Positions 22,556 through 32,375 of a stretch of DNA of 64,000 nt are shown one piece after another. Both the position numbers and the translations under genes were made by a program. How positions within the stretch are numbered: the stretch's first letter is position 1; the number at the start of each line of letters is the position of its first letter. The notes under the pieces were generated by a model, which was given only the letters and a program-made list of their open reading frames with translations, had not been told where the DNA came from and did not search any database. Source of the stretch: Pelobates cultripes (lineage: Eukaryota > Chordata > Amphibia > Anura > Pelobatidae); the NCBI GenBank assembly GCA_933207985.1, contig OW240913.1, forward strand, positions 262,887,149 through 262,951,148, read 5' to 3'.

Positions 22556-22979
22556 CATTTACCATTGATACCCAACCATTTATTCCCAAAATGAAACACA
22601 ACAAACTTACTGTGGAGTATATAGGCCACAGCTTTATTATAAATATATAAATATTAAAACTTTAGCTTTAACATAAACACTATATACATGATTACTCAGT
22701 AAATAGATATGTCACTGAGTACCACCTTGCCAACCAAACATAACCTAGGGCAGCTGCCCCCTTCCCCCCTCGTTCCAACCAGTACAAGTCCTTTTCTTGG
22801 GCCTTCCATGACGTAATGCTAAATACTAGCCTTTTTTGGCTCAGTGGGAATGTCTGTTATCCATAATTGTACCTGAGGTTAGGGGAGGGACAGCCCTACC
22901 CATCCACTTTCCACGTACCGCTGGTCCAACCTCAGTTGCCAAAGGCCATATACTGCCACAAGACCCGCTGGTTTACCCC

Positions 22980-23270
22980 CTAAATCAAGGGGGGCTGCCC
23001 CAATACCATCGCCTCCTCCAATGCATCCTGCAATGCTAGGTTAAACAGATCCAGTCTTACCTCCGTCAGGTAGACCCCATCACTCCTAAAATAAATAGCT
23101 GCTTTATGCTCAAAGATGCGGTAACGCACTGGGAGCCCCCCATTCCCCTTACAAACTCCGAAAACCCGCTCGTTAAGCTTAATTCTGCCCTGTTCCAGAG
23201 CCCTGGGGTTTCTTGCCCCCATCCAATAGTTCTGAGAGAGCGCCTCAGACCACACCAGATACACTCTCAT
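22980..23270 (-). pseudogene. SGNH hydrolase domain, C-terminal remnant (Ngaro copy 1)
   Basis: A 96-codon frame ends in FRSDGVYLTEVRLDLFNLAL, which has the block V Asp-x-x-His motif shape of SGNH/GDSL hydrolases. The position of the catalytic His is Tyr here (DGVYLT against DGVHLT in copy 2), so the enzyme is probably dead. The N-terminal half with the catalytic Ser and Asn blocks is not in this frame. It is collinear with residues about 125-215 of the copy 2 ORF at 59046-59708. Confidence 0.7.
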
Positions 23271-23544
23271 AGCTCAGCCAAATCATTCTGGATCATCTCC
23301 CCTAGTTCCCACACCGGTATAGTGCTAAGATCGATCCCCCCAGTATGAATTAGGATACAATCAGGAACACCGAGCAGGCCGGACAAATGGACCAATTTGG
23401 GCAACAGGTGCTCCCACCACATCCCCTGGGTACCGGACCAAGGACTTCTGCCATCGCTGGCAACAGGCCCAGTTGTAGGCCCCCGGGATTAATTGCAGTC
23501 TGCTGTTGCACCCAATGAATATACGAATGGCCGCTTTCCGGCAC

Positions 23545-24390
23545 CTACAATGACAAAAGGGGAAATGGAATCAGTGCAGTTGGATGAACATATAATTGGA
23601 ACCTCCCAGATTCCCATCTCCCAATCCTCTGGATAACTTCCTCAGCCAACCCCAGGCGAGATGCCTCAGTGGCAACCCCTATCCGAAAGGAGTGCCCCCC
23701 AAACTCTGCACCAGACAGCCCTAAATCCCCCAAAACCATGCGGAAATCCCTGATAAATTGGAACATAGAGAGGAAACTGGCATCCCTGTGAACCAACAAA
23801 GGATCCATGCCACCGGGGGAAACTCCCAGAAAGCATGAAGACAAGTCAAAGGACAGACCATAGAGCCAGGGATGCTCCATAACTTGACCCATGTCCCTCA
23901 TCCAAAAACGTCCGTCTTGGACTTTCAAATCAAAAACCTTACTGCATCCGTTTCACCAAACACATCCCCAAATAAACCCCCAGGGACCGATTTGGATGAA
24001 CTCACAAGCTCGCCCACCCGCATGACCCCAAAAAAGGCGAAGGAGAACGCCAACCGAAATAACACCACTTCCAACAAAGAGAAGCCGACCTGTGGTAGAA
24101 CACTGAACAAGCCCACCATAAGAGCACTTGAACTGGCTACCGAGAGTCCGCAATCTAGGGCCCTTTACGCCATCCCCTCATAACCAATGAAACAAGAACA
24201 TACTTCGTGATGTTCGAAACCTTGGTGCACTTAAACCAAAAGCTCAGCACAGACAACTTCCAAAACACAGCCGAGGCAGAACAGCCCAAAGCTTCCCAGA
24301 ACCAAATTAGCTGTATCAAACATCGCACATGCTCACCATCGGACCGAAAACCCCTGAGCTTCCTCTCGAAGTCCAACCATTCGCTCCATG
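23545..24390 (-). pseudogene. Tyrosine recombinase (Ngaro copy 1), frameshifted
   Basis: The recombinase integrates the circular retrotransposon intermediate, replacing a DDE integrase. The C-terminal 127-codon frame (23928-23545) contains GGHSFRIGVATEASRLG, the H-x-x-R box, then GRWESGRFQLYVHP with the catalytic Tyr. The first catalytic Arg lies in another frame as FFGVMRVGELV at about 24020. The core-binding N-terminal part is spread over further frames to about 24390. Catalytic residues are thus visible but at least two frameshifts separate them. Upstream continuity with RNase H is lost at the LTR-fragment insertion. Confidence 0.75.
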
Positions 24391-24472
24391 CCTTGCCATA
24401 ATGCTGCCAAGTAGACTACGGGACTGAACACCAAATCCAAGATATTATTGGGGCAGCCCGAGAGCCCCTCAA

Positions 24473-24705
24473 TGTCAGGATTACAGAATGATCCAGCACG
24501 TAGAACTGTGTAACACAGAGGACTGATAGGTAACGTATACAGGACCTTAGAATAGCCGGACTAACGTACCAAGGAATAGTCAGGAATAGCCGAGGTCAAG
24601 GGAAACAGAAAGAGACACAACGATAAGGAAAAGCCAGGAGTCAGGGATGCCAGAAAACAGGGAAGTCAAAAACAATGCCAAAATCAAATAACCAGAATCA
24701 ATAAC
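24473..24705 (-). repeat. Gypsy chromovirus LTR fragment (3' half) inside Ngaro copy 1
   Basis: On the minus strand it reads CTTGACCTCGGCTATTCC, TACGTTAGTCCGGCTATTCT, AAGGTCCTGTATACGTTACC and ends CCTGACA at 24473. The order and wording match the 3' half of the chromovirus LTR at 27507-28042. It also contains GCTGGATCATTCTGTAA, close to the primer-site sequence of the gypsy element at 1-2093. The 5' half is absent. Confidence 0.75.
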
Positions 24706-25505
24706 AGTCCCAAAACCTGCGGGTGTCGGTGATCAGATAGAGTTTGGCATTGCACACCTCAGACGCCTGCCAATACGACAGACCATTAAACGCGTCCAAG
24801 AAGATGGACTGCAGGTGTCGCAACTGAAACTTCCTGAGGGACATGGCACAGGTCCAAAACCTTATCCTCCAGCCAATTACATTCCCAGGAATCTCAATCC
24901 CCAAGAAGCTCAGACAGGTGGAAGGACCCACCGTCTTATCAGGGACAAGCAGGACCCTGAAGAACCGAGAGACCGTTTCCAGGGTTCGGAGAAAGTGTGA
25001 GCACACATTCGAACCGGCTGGACCAACACACAAGAAATCATCCAAATAATGCAACAGCGAGTTACAAGCTGCCTCTTCCTGCACCATGCATTCCAGAAAT
25101 GTACTAAAACGTTTGAAATAGAAGCAGGAAATAGAACAACCTATAGGCAAATACAGGTCCACGAAATAACTGCCCTGGAAGAAACAACCCAACAGATTAT
25201 GGCAGTCCGGGTGGACTGGAAGCAACCAAAAAGCAGCCTCTATATCACTTTCGCCACCAGAGCCCCTGGGCCTGCTCCCCGAACCATCCAAACCGCAACG
25301 TCGAATGACGCGTACGACACCCTACACAGCTCCTCATTGATATCACTATTCACCAAAACCCAGAATTGGTAGGACAAATGGTGAATTAGATTAAACTTAC
25401 CCAGCTCCTGCTTTGGTACCACTCCCAATGGGGAGGCACGTGGTTAACGATCGTCAGAGTAGAGAACAGGCCAGCCATCCGTCCCAAAGACAGCTTCTTA
25501 TTGAC
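24698..25505 (-). pseudogene. Reverse transcriptase, Ngaro copy 1 (truncated, frameshifted)
   Basis: The frame 25291-24698 (197 codons) contains LLPVHPDCHNLLGCFFQGSY, the stretch LPIGCSISCFYFKRFSTFLE, and the catalytic YLDDFLCVGPAG, then DKTVGPSTCLSFLGIEI. These match the RT of copy 2 (61947-61105) block for block. The N-terminal part, with KLSLGRMAGLFST, lies in another frame at 25500-25386. The sequence stops at 25505 where Penelope-like element B begins. The catalytic Asp pair is intact, but the protein is cut at both ends and frameshifted. Confidence 0.8.
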
Positions 25506-25506
25506 A

Positions 25507-27316
25507 TACGCTGAAAGGAATGCACTTAAAGAGCTCCAAGAAGATACAAATATAGTAATCAAACCAGATTTGACAAAGGAGGCACATAAACAACTACATG
25601 ACACAGATGTATATACAAAACTTTCATCAGACCCAACAACCGAGATACAAGTTATTTTAACCCAATTTTTAAAGAAAGGTTTAGATTTTAAACAAACAAT
25701 AATTAAATTTTTTTAAACAAAACATTCCCTAAAATACCTGTTATATACTTCCTCCCCAAAATACATAAAAATGAAACCAAACCCCCAGGAAAACCAATTG
25801 TGTCAGGTATTGGTTCCCTACTCTGTAACCTTTCACAATATATAGACACCCTCCTCCAACCCTCTGTAAAAAGAATTCGATCTTATCTGCAAGACTCCAT
25901 GTCACTACTAAAGTTTTTAAATAATTTTAAATGGAAATCTAATTTTATCCTTGTTACATGTGATGTTCAATCTCTCTATACTATTATACCTCATAATATT
26001 GGATGCCAAGCAATTAAAGAGATTTTAAAAGAAGAAGGAAAGATAGCAGATTCACAAATAGATTGTATTCTCGAAGGTATAGACATTATTTTAAAAAATA
26101 ACTATTTCTGGTTTCTTAATTCTTTTTATCTCCAAAAAAGAGGAACAGCTATGGGGACTAGGTTTGCCCCCAGCTACACAAATTTATTTATGCCACATTG
26201 GGAGTCCGAAGCCATTTTTAGCGATCATTACCAGGGCAAACCTGGTCTCCTATTTTAAATATATTGATTACCTCTTTTTTATCTGGGAAGGCCCAGAAGA
26301 TTGTCTTCTCTTTTATCAATTATCTTAATATTAATAATAAAGGTATTATTTTAACTTATGAATACAGTAAGGAACAAATTAACTTTTTAGATCTTCATAT
26401 TTTTATTAAAAACAGACAAATACATACAAATACTTTTTTTAAGAAAGTTTGCGTAAATACTGCAATTTATAAATCCAGTTGTCACTACCAACCTTGGCTG
26501 GATAGTGCCCCTAAGAGCCAAATTTTAAGACTACGAAGAAACTGTTCAGAATGAAATGATTGTAACAAACAAGCAGAATTTTTAAAAAATAAGTTTATTG
26601 AAAAGAACTACTCTGAAATAATTTTAACAGATACAATTAATCATATTCAACATAAAGACAGAGATGAACTTTTAATGTATAAAACTAAAAACACAGATGA
26701 ACCTATGCCTCTGCCTATCATTTTTAATTATGACAATAAGAGTGGCAATATAAAAAAAGATAATAAAGAAACATTGGCATATTTTAAAACAGGACGAAAC
26801 CCTTAACAAAATTTTACCGGAACATCCCAATGTAGTATTTAGAGGAGCTCCTAATTTTAAATTAATCTTAACTAAAAATCTCACTAGAGAAACACAAATC
26901 AAACCGGCTCTATCCTTATTCCCTCAAATTAAAAGTTTCTGTAAATGCAAATCGTGTATAGTCTGTAAAACCACCGATCCTACAGTACCATCCAAAACAA
27001 TTGAATTTACCTTTAAAGTAACAAATAAGGTTTACAAAATTAATGATTTTATAAACTGTACTACGAAAAATGTTATTTATCTGCTTGAATGCCCTTGTGG
27101 CCTCCAATATGTTGGAATGACCACAAACATTTTATCAAACATAATAAAGATCCTAGAATGCTAAAATATATGGGAATTAAAAAATGTTCTATCCCCTGGA
27201 GAGAAGGAGATATAAAAAACATCCTTGGGAGAACAGAAATGAAATGGGTGTATGAGCTTAAGACCCTTACACCCCATGGTCTAAACTCAGACTTTGATTT
27301 ATTTAATTTTATTTGA
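25507..27316 (+). pseudogene. Penelope-like RT and GIY-YIG endonuclease, degenerate
   Basis: Frames in order: 25507-25716 (RNALKELQEDTNIVIKP); another frame with YFLPKIHK at about 25745; 25800-26258 (DVQSLYTIIPHN, KRGTAMGTRFAPSYTNLFM, RT motifs A and B); 26264-26554 (FLDLHIFIKNRQIHTNTFF, thumb); then the linker with FCKCKSCIVCK at about 26940 and CPCGLQYVG at about 27090, the GIY-YIG start. The last frame (27089-27316) ends MKWVYELKTLTPHGLN. The RT active site reads YIDY in place of YIDD at about 26260, so the polymerase is dead. About 30 residues after the GIY-YIG start are missing. Several frameshifts are present. Confidence 0.8.
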
Positions 27317-27429
27317 TATTGTGTGATTTTTTTGCTCCTTTTTAGGCTGTACTTTGTCCTATATGCTTTTATATAACTTTTTATATATGTTTTATAATTA
27401 TCTTAGATTATGTGTTTTATATGTCCCAT

Positions 27430-27438
27430 ATAGGTTTT

Positions 27439-27484
<46 letters not shown>
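27430..27484. repeat. (TA)n microsatellite
   Basis: Alternating TA over about 45 bp, in the 3' region of Penelope-like element B just before the gypsy insertion. Confidence 0.95.
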
Positions 27485-27486
<2 letters not shown>

Positions 27487-27506
27487 CTTATACATATGTG
27501 TTCTAT

Positions 27507-28042
27507 TGTCAGGGTACCTGTTGGTGATGTATCCAGGGAGGACATCCTCTCTGCTTAGGGGCTCCCTGCCCCTAGCATTTCGGCATATTCCGTCCGTTTT
27601 CGCGCCGGCCGCGCTAGCTCCTCCCCCTTTTATGACGCGACGGCTAGCGTCGACGTCATGACGTCGGCATTTGCATAAAGTGCCGGGAACCGCTATTCCG
27701 GACCTTTTTGGGGGCGTGGTCTCTATTTGGGTAACAGGGTATTTAAAGGAAACCTTTACTGCTGCTCATTGCCCTGTCGTGGTTCTAGCTTGCTAGTCAC
27801 TCAGCGCGTTCTTTATCTTGTGTTTCCGGTTTTGACCCTTGCTTGTCTTTTGTCCTGTTGTCCTCTCCTCTCCTTTGACTCGGCTTGTATCTCGCTTACC
27901 TGTCCTCCGGCTCCCTTGACCTCGGCTTACCTTTTGACTATTCTTGCTTTGTCCTTACGTTAGTCCGGCCATTCTAAGGTCCGGTATACGTACCTCCTTC
28001 TGTGCGCACTCTGCGTATTGGATCCCTGTCAGTTTCCTGACA
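27507..28042 (+). repeat. 5' LTR of the chromovirus (536 bp)
   Basis: Starts TGTCAGGGTACCTGTTGG and ends TTTCCTGACA. It contains TATTTAAA at 27740-27747 and, 31 bases later, GCCCTGTCGT (27771-27780), complementary to the primer-binding site. About the first 95 bp and last 260 bp match the 3' LTR almost exactly; the middle does not. Confidence 0.95.
27740..27780 (+). promoter_or_regulatory. TATA box and likely transcript start/self-primer of the chromovirus
   Basis: TATTTAAA at 27740 lies 31 bases before GCCCTGTCGT at 27771, the normal TATA-to-start distance. If transcription begins at 27771 the RNA 5' end can pair over 10 bases with the primer site at 28045-28054, as in self-primed elements. 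Confidence 0.7.
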
Positions 28043-28044
28043 TT

Positions 28045-28054
28045 ACGACAGGGC
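28045..28054 (+). promoter_or_regulatory. Self-priming primer-binding site of the chromovirus
   Basis: ACGACAGGGC begins two bases after the LTR end and is the exact reverse complement of GCCCTGTCGT at 27771-27780. No tRNA 3' end (CCA complement TGG at the start) is present here. The gypsy element at 1-2093 has the same geometry with a different sequence. Confidence 0.75.
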
Positions 28055-28057
28055 CAG

Positions 28058-28966
28058 ATGGATCCTGCAGGTGCTAGTCCTCCTGACCCCAGATTTGAGG
28101 CCATGGACCATAGAATGGACCAAATGGCTTTAGCGTTACAAACTTTGTTAACACGCTCCAGTACCCAGTCTGAAGAAATACGTTCCACTGCTAGCCACTC
28201 GCTAAGTACTGGTTTGGAAGTAGCCACTGTAGGCGCATCTTCCCATGTCACGTCACCATTACGATATGGGGGTTCGCCTGAGGCTTGTCGTGGTTTTTTA
28301 AACCAGATAAGCATACATTTCGAACTACAACCCCGGGCTTACCCCACTGACAGGGCTAAGGTAGGCTTTATTATAACCCTGCTAATAGATAAAGCACTTA
28401 GATGGGCCAATCCCTTTGGGAGAATGACAATCCTTTAGTCTACAACTACACTGCGTTTGTCACGGCTTTTAGAAGAACCTTTGACCCCCCAGGGAGGAAG
28501 ATTAATGCGGCCAGATCCCTGTTACGCCTTAAACAACAGGATAGGACCCTTGTAGAATATGCTCTAGAGTTTAGATCATTGGCAGCAGAAGTAAAATGGA
28601 ACGAACAAGCTTTTATGGATGTTTTCTTGAATGGGTTGTCTGATGAAATTCTAGATGAAATTGCCACTAGAGAACTTCCGGAAAATTTAGAGGATTTAGT
28701 ATCCTTCATTTCCAGAATAGATGAACGCATGAGACAGAGGCAGAACACTCGGGAAAGAGTTACTAGACTTCCTGTAAGACTCGCTCCCTCATTTCAGAAC
28801 CTGACTCCTATAATCCTACTCCACCAGAACCTATGCAAATAGGTAATACTCGCTTATCTGAGGCTGAGAGACAGTACAGAAGAAGGGAGGGTCTCTGTTT
28901 ATACTGCGGGCTGAGAGGTCACCTACGTCTTAGTTGCCCTAATCGTCCGGGAAACGCTTGCACCTA
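28058..28966 (+). pseudogene. gag: Gag of the chromovirus, two frameshifts
   Basis: The ATG at 28058 is 3 bases after the primer-site region. The first frame (28058-28438) starts MDPAGASPPDPRFEAMD and reaches the capsid-like domain (LQPRAYPTDRAKVGFIITL). The domain continues in a second frame (28402-28842: FRRTFDPPG, VEYALEFRSLAAEVKW). A third frame (from about 28830) carries the single zinc knuckle [14 protein letters not shown] and ends at the stop near 28964. Frame changes lie at about 28402-28438 and 28800-28842. Gag binds and packages the element RNA; this copy would give only an N-terminal fragment. Confidence 0.85.
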
Positions 28967-30424
28967 AGTTCCCTTAGAGGACGGGCCTTGGGTGTTTCAT
29001 TACTGTCCTCTATGCATAATAAAAAAGACCATAGGCTTCTGATTCCTGTCTCTCTAGCTTGGGAGAAGGGGTTTATTGCTACGATGGCATTATTAGATTC
29101 TGGAGCAGCAGAAAGCTTTATAGACCAAACTTTCGCTAATAAGCATTGTATCCCATTCCAATTGAGAGATACACCCTTGGCCGTTGAGGCCATAGATAGT
29201 AGACCTTTATCTGAACCAGTAATATTCCATGAGACCGAACCCGTTAAGCTTACTGTTGGTATTTTCCACGAGGAGTTGATTTCCCTTCTGTTAATTTCCT
29301 CCCCGGCAGTCCCAGTGGTACTAGGATATTCTTGGCTCAAGAGACACAACCCTCAGATTGACTGGGAGGGTGGAGAAATCGTGCCTTGGGGTATGGGTTG
29401 TAGGAAAGAATGTCTGCAGAGTGTTACTTCTGTTTGCCCCATAAACTCTTATGTTAACACTTCTCAATCCACAGACGTTCAGATACCATTACAATATCTA
29501 GACCTCAAATCTGTATTTGACAAGGGTAAGGCGGATACTTTACCTCCCCACCGGTCTTATGACTGTTCTATTAAACTTTTCCCTGGTACTATGCCTCCCA
29601 GGGGTACGGTATACCCTCTATCCACCAAGGAAAACTTAGTTTTAGAGGAATATATCAAGGAGAATTTAGACAAAGGATTTATTAGAAAGTCTTCTTCTCC
29701 GGCGGGGGCGGGTTTCTTTTTTGTAGAAAAGAAAGACGGTACCTTACGTCCTTGTATAGACTATCGGGGATTGAACAAAATTACTATCAGAAATGCTTAC
29801 CCTATTCCTTTGATTACTGAACTCTTTGACAGACTAAAGGGCTCGAGTATTTTTACCAAACTTGACTTAAGAGGAGCATATAACTTAGTGCGAATTAAAC
29901 AAGGAGATGAATGGATGACAGCATTTAATACCCGTTACGGGCATTATGAGTACACCGTAATGCCGTTTGGGCTTTGCAACGCCCCGGCCGTCTTCCAAGA
30001 TTTGATCAATGAAGTTCTTAGAGAATTCCAACATGAATGTGTAATTGTATATTTGGATGATATACTAATCCATTCTAGAGACATTAATTCACATCATAGA
30101 CAAGTCAGAAAAGTATTACAGAAACTTTTACAACATGGATTGTATTGTAAATTGGAAAAATGTAGCTTTGACCAGTCTCAGGTAACTTTCTTAGGTTACG
30201 TAATTTCCAAAGACGGGTTTATGATGGACCCGACCAAACTAAAATCGATTTTAGATTGGCCTTTACCTAAGGGACTCAAGGCCATACAAAGATTTCTTGG
30301 ATTTTCTAATTATTACAGACGTTTTGTTAAAGGGTACTCCTCTGTTATCGCTCCTATCACTAATATGACCAAACAAGGAGCCGATACCAAAACCTGGTCT
30401 ACTGAGGCTTTATCTGCTTTCTAA
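28967..30424 (+). pseudogene. pol: Protease and reverse transcriptase of the chromovirus
   Basis: One open frame of nearly 490 codons; it is in a different frame from the zinc knuckle, so pol would need a frameshift or is displaced by an indel. The aspartic protease core is ALLDSGAAESFIDQTF, with VVLGYSWLKRHNP near its end. RT follows with FFFVEKKDGTLRPCIDYRGL, the motif A region FTKLDLRGAYNLVRI, PFGLCNAPAVFQDLIN, and the catalytic YLDDILIHS at about 30050, all intact. The frame ends at TAA 30422-30424, in a place where the family reads on (A-F-Q/T-L-K), so the stop looks like a point mutation. Further breaks follow before RNase H. Confidence 0.9.
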
Positions 30425-30632
30425 ACGCTCAAACAGTCTTTTGCCTCAGCACCTGTATTAGTTCATACCCTTTTTACTTGAAGTTGATGCGTCTGAAACA
30501 GGGATAGGCGCAGTGTTGTCCCAAAGACAAAGTTGAGATAAGCCGCTGCACCCTTGCGGTTTTTTTTCCAAGAAACTATCACACACTGAAAGGAGATATG
30601 ACATTGGTGATAGAGAACTTTTAGCTATCATT
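30425..30632 (+). pseudogene. Broken junction between RT and RNase H of the chromovirus
   Basis: After the TAA at 30422 homology continues (LKQSFASAPVLVHT), then changes frame at about 30465-30480. The RNase H start VDASETGIGAVLSQRQS follows, with an in-frame TGA at 30534-30536. Beyond that CGFFSKKLSHTERRYDIGD reads into the next frame without a break. Confidence 0.8.
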
Positions 30633-32375
30633 ATGGCATTGAAGGAATGGAGACATTTGTTAGAGGGCACCGTCCTCCCAGTTACTATCTTGACTGACCA
30701 CAAAAATTTATCGTATATGGGGGAGGCCAAAAGATTATCTGCCAGGCAGGCACGTTGGTCTATGTTCCTTACACACTTTAATTATGTGCTTACTTACAGG
30801 CCTGGTTCTAAGAACACTAAGGCAGACGCTTTGTCACGTCAGCACGAACCTACCACCTCTACAGAGGATACTTTGTTCCCTATTATTCCTGAAGTCAATA
30901 TTATCGCCAACACCAATGTCAAAATACACTCTCCATTGCTCGCTGATATTCAGAACGAACAATCTCTTGCTCCCGAACGTACTCCTGTGGGCCGCTTGTT
31001 CGTGTCTCCCAAATTCCAAGTGGACATTATTCGCTGTTTTCACGATAGCAAGTTCGCTGGTCACCCCGGCATCCACAAAACTTACTGCCTGATCTCCAAA
31101 GACTTCTGGTGGCCCGGTTTACGTAGGGATGTGGAAGACTTTGTCAAGGCTTGCAATGTTTGTGTCAGGAATAAACTTCCGCGGGATCTCCCTTGTGGTT
31201 TATTGCAGCCCTTAGTCGTTCCCAACAAACCTTGGGCTTGTTTGGCTATGGATTTTATTGTTGATCTACCAGCTTCCAATAGGCATACAGTTATCCTCCC
31301 GGTCCTTGACAGGTTTACTAAAATGGCTCATTTCGTTCCCTTGCCTAAACTTCCGTCCTCCCCCGAACTGGCCGTGATATTTGCTAGAGAAATTTTCCAT
31401 TTACATGGTATTCCCAATGAGATTGTGTCAGACAGGGGCTCCCAATTTATTTCCCGTTTTTGGAGATCCTTCTGTTCACAGTTGGGCATCAAACTGAATT
31501 TTTCTTCGGCCTATCATCCTCAATCTAACGGAGCAGCCGAACGCACTAACCAAAAAATTGAGCAATATCTACGTTGTTTTGTTTCTGAACACCAGGATGA
31601 CTGGATCGGTCTGATTCCTTGGGCGGAGTTTGCTCACAACAACCTTGTTTGTGGTTCCACTCGTAATAGCCCCTTTTTCTTGAACTATGGCTTTAACCCT
31701 ACTGTTCTTCCGTCGGTGTCTCCTTCCCAGGGTATACCGTCGGTTGATATTCATATAGCCAACCTGAGAGAGTTGTGGGATCAGACTCGACAAATTCTTG
31801 AACGTAGTTCCGCGGTGTTTAAGTCACATGCTGATAGGCGTAGACGTCCTGCTCCTATTTTTTCTCCGGGGGATAGGGTCTGGTTGTGTACTAGACACAT
31901 TCGCCTGAAAGTTCCTTCCTTGAAGTTTGCTCCTCGTTACATTGGTCCTTACAGGGTACTGAGGAGGATCAACCCGGTTTCTTATTTGCTGGATCTACCT
32001 CCTACTCTACGCATCCCTAACTCTTTTCATGTGTCTTTATTGAAACCTCTTGTTTGTAACAGATTTTCCTCCCACTCTGCTCCTCCATCCTCGGTCCGTG
32101 TGGATGGTCAGGAGGAATATATCATCAAGTCCATCCTTGATTCTCGTATTTCTAGGGGGAAGCTGCAATACCTCATAGACTGGAAAGGTTATGGTCCTGA
32201 AGAGAGGTCTTGGGTTCCTGGTATAGGCGTGCATGCTCCTCGTCTTCTTCGGGCCTTCCACGTTCGTTTTCCTTCTAAGCCAGGTCCCATCCGCCCGGTG
32301 GGCGTTTCTAGAAGGGGGGGTACTGTCAGGGTACCTGTTGGTGATGTATCCAGGGAGGACATCCTCTCTGCTTAG
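30633..32375 (+). CDS. pol: RNase H end, integrase and chromodomain of the chromovirus
   Basis: 580 open codons from an internal ATG; the true domain starts about 50 codons upstream, behind the TGA at 30534. Residues 1-70 are the RNase H end (TDHKNLSYM, TKADALSRQ). Integrase follows: an HHCC zinc domain (HDSKFAGHPGIHKTY, CNVCVRNK) and the DDE core with Asp in LAMDFIVDLP, Asp in IVSDRGSQFISRFW, and Glu in YHPQSNGAAERTNQ. After the GPY/F-like segment near residue 440 there is a chromodomain, EYIIKSILDSR through YLIDWKGYGPEERSWVP, which guides integration to certain chromatin. All catalytic residues are present. The frame runs past the polypurine tract and stops inside the 3' LTR at 32375. Confidence 0.92.
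   Translation: MALKEWRHLLEGTVLPVTILTDHKNLSYMGEAKRLSARQARWSMFLTHFNYVLTYRPGSKNTKADALSRQHEPTTSTEDTLFPIIPEVNIIANTNVKIHSPLLADIQNEQSLAPERTPVGRLFVSPKFQVDIIRCFHDSKFAGHPGIHKTYCLISKDFWWPGLRRDVEDFVKACNVCVRNKLPRDLPCGLLQPLVVPNKPWACLAMDFIVDLPASNRHTVILPVLDRFTKMAHFVPLPKLPSSPELAVIFAREIFHLHGIPNEIVSDRGSQFISRFWRSFCSQLGIKLNFSSAYHPQSNGAAERTNQKIEQYLRCFVSEHQDDWIGLIPWAEFAHNNLVCGSTRNSPFFLNYGFNPTVLPSVSPSQGIPSVDIHIANLRELWDQTRQILERSSAVFKSHADRRRRPAPIFSPGDRVWLCTRHIRLKVPSLKFAPRYIGPYRVLRRINPVSYLLDLPPTLRIPNSFHVSLLKPLVCNRFSSHSAPPSSVRVDGQEEYIIKSILDSRISRGKLQYLIDWKGYGPEERSWVPGIGVHAPRLLRAFHVRFPSKPGPIRPVGVSRRGGTVRVPVGDVSREDILSA
32310..32323 (+). promoter_or_regulatory. Polypurine tract of the chromovirus
   Basis: AGAAGGGGGGG followed by TAC directly before the 3' LTR, the usual plus-strand primer site. 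Confidence 0.85.

Larger units (their letters stand above)
22560..25505 (-). mobile_element. Ngaro-type tyrosine-recombinase retrotransposon, copy 1 (partial)
   Basis: Minus-strand order: reverse transcriptase (25505-24698), an inserted gypsy LTR fragment (24705-24473), tyrosine recombinase (24390-23545), SGNH hydrolase remnant (23270-22980), then a 3' terminal region to about 22560 that is collinear with the B repeat of copy 2 (ACAGCTTTATTATAAATATA; ACAAGACCCGCTGGTTTACC). Gag and RNase H are missing. The right edge abuts Penelope-like element B at about 25506. The Ngaro assignment comes from the gene set and from the split repeats seen in copy 2. Confidence 0.8.

Noticed and set aside
24040..24370. 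Possible host exon from open frames on both strands
   Set aside because: The sequence is collinear with the recombinase of Ngaro copy 2; no splice-site-bounded conserved domain is seen.
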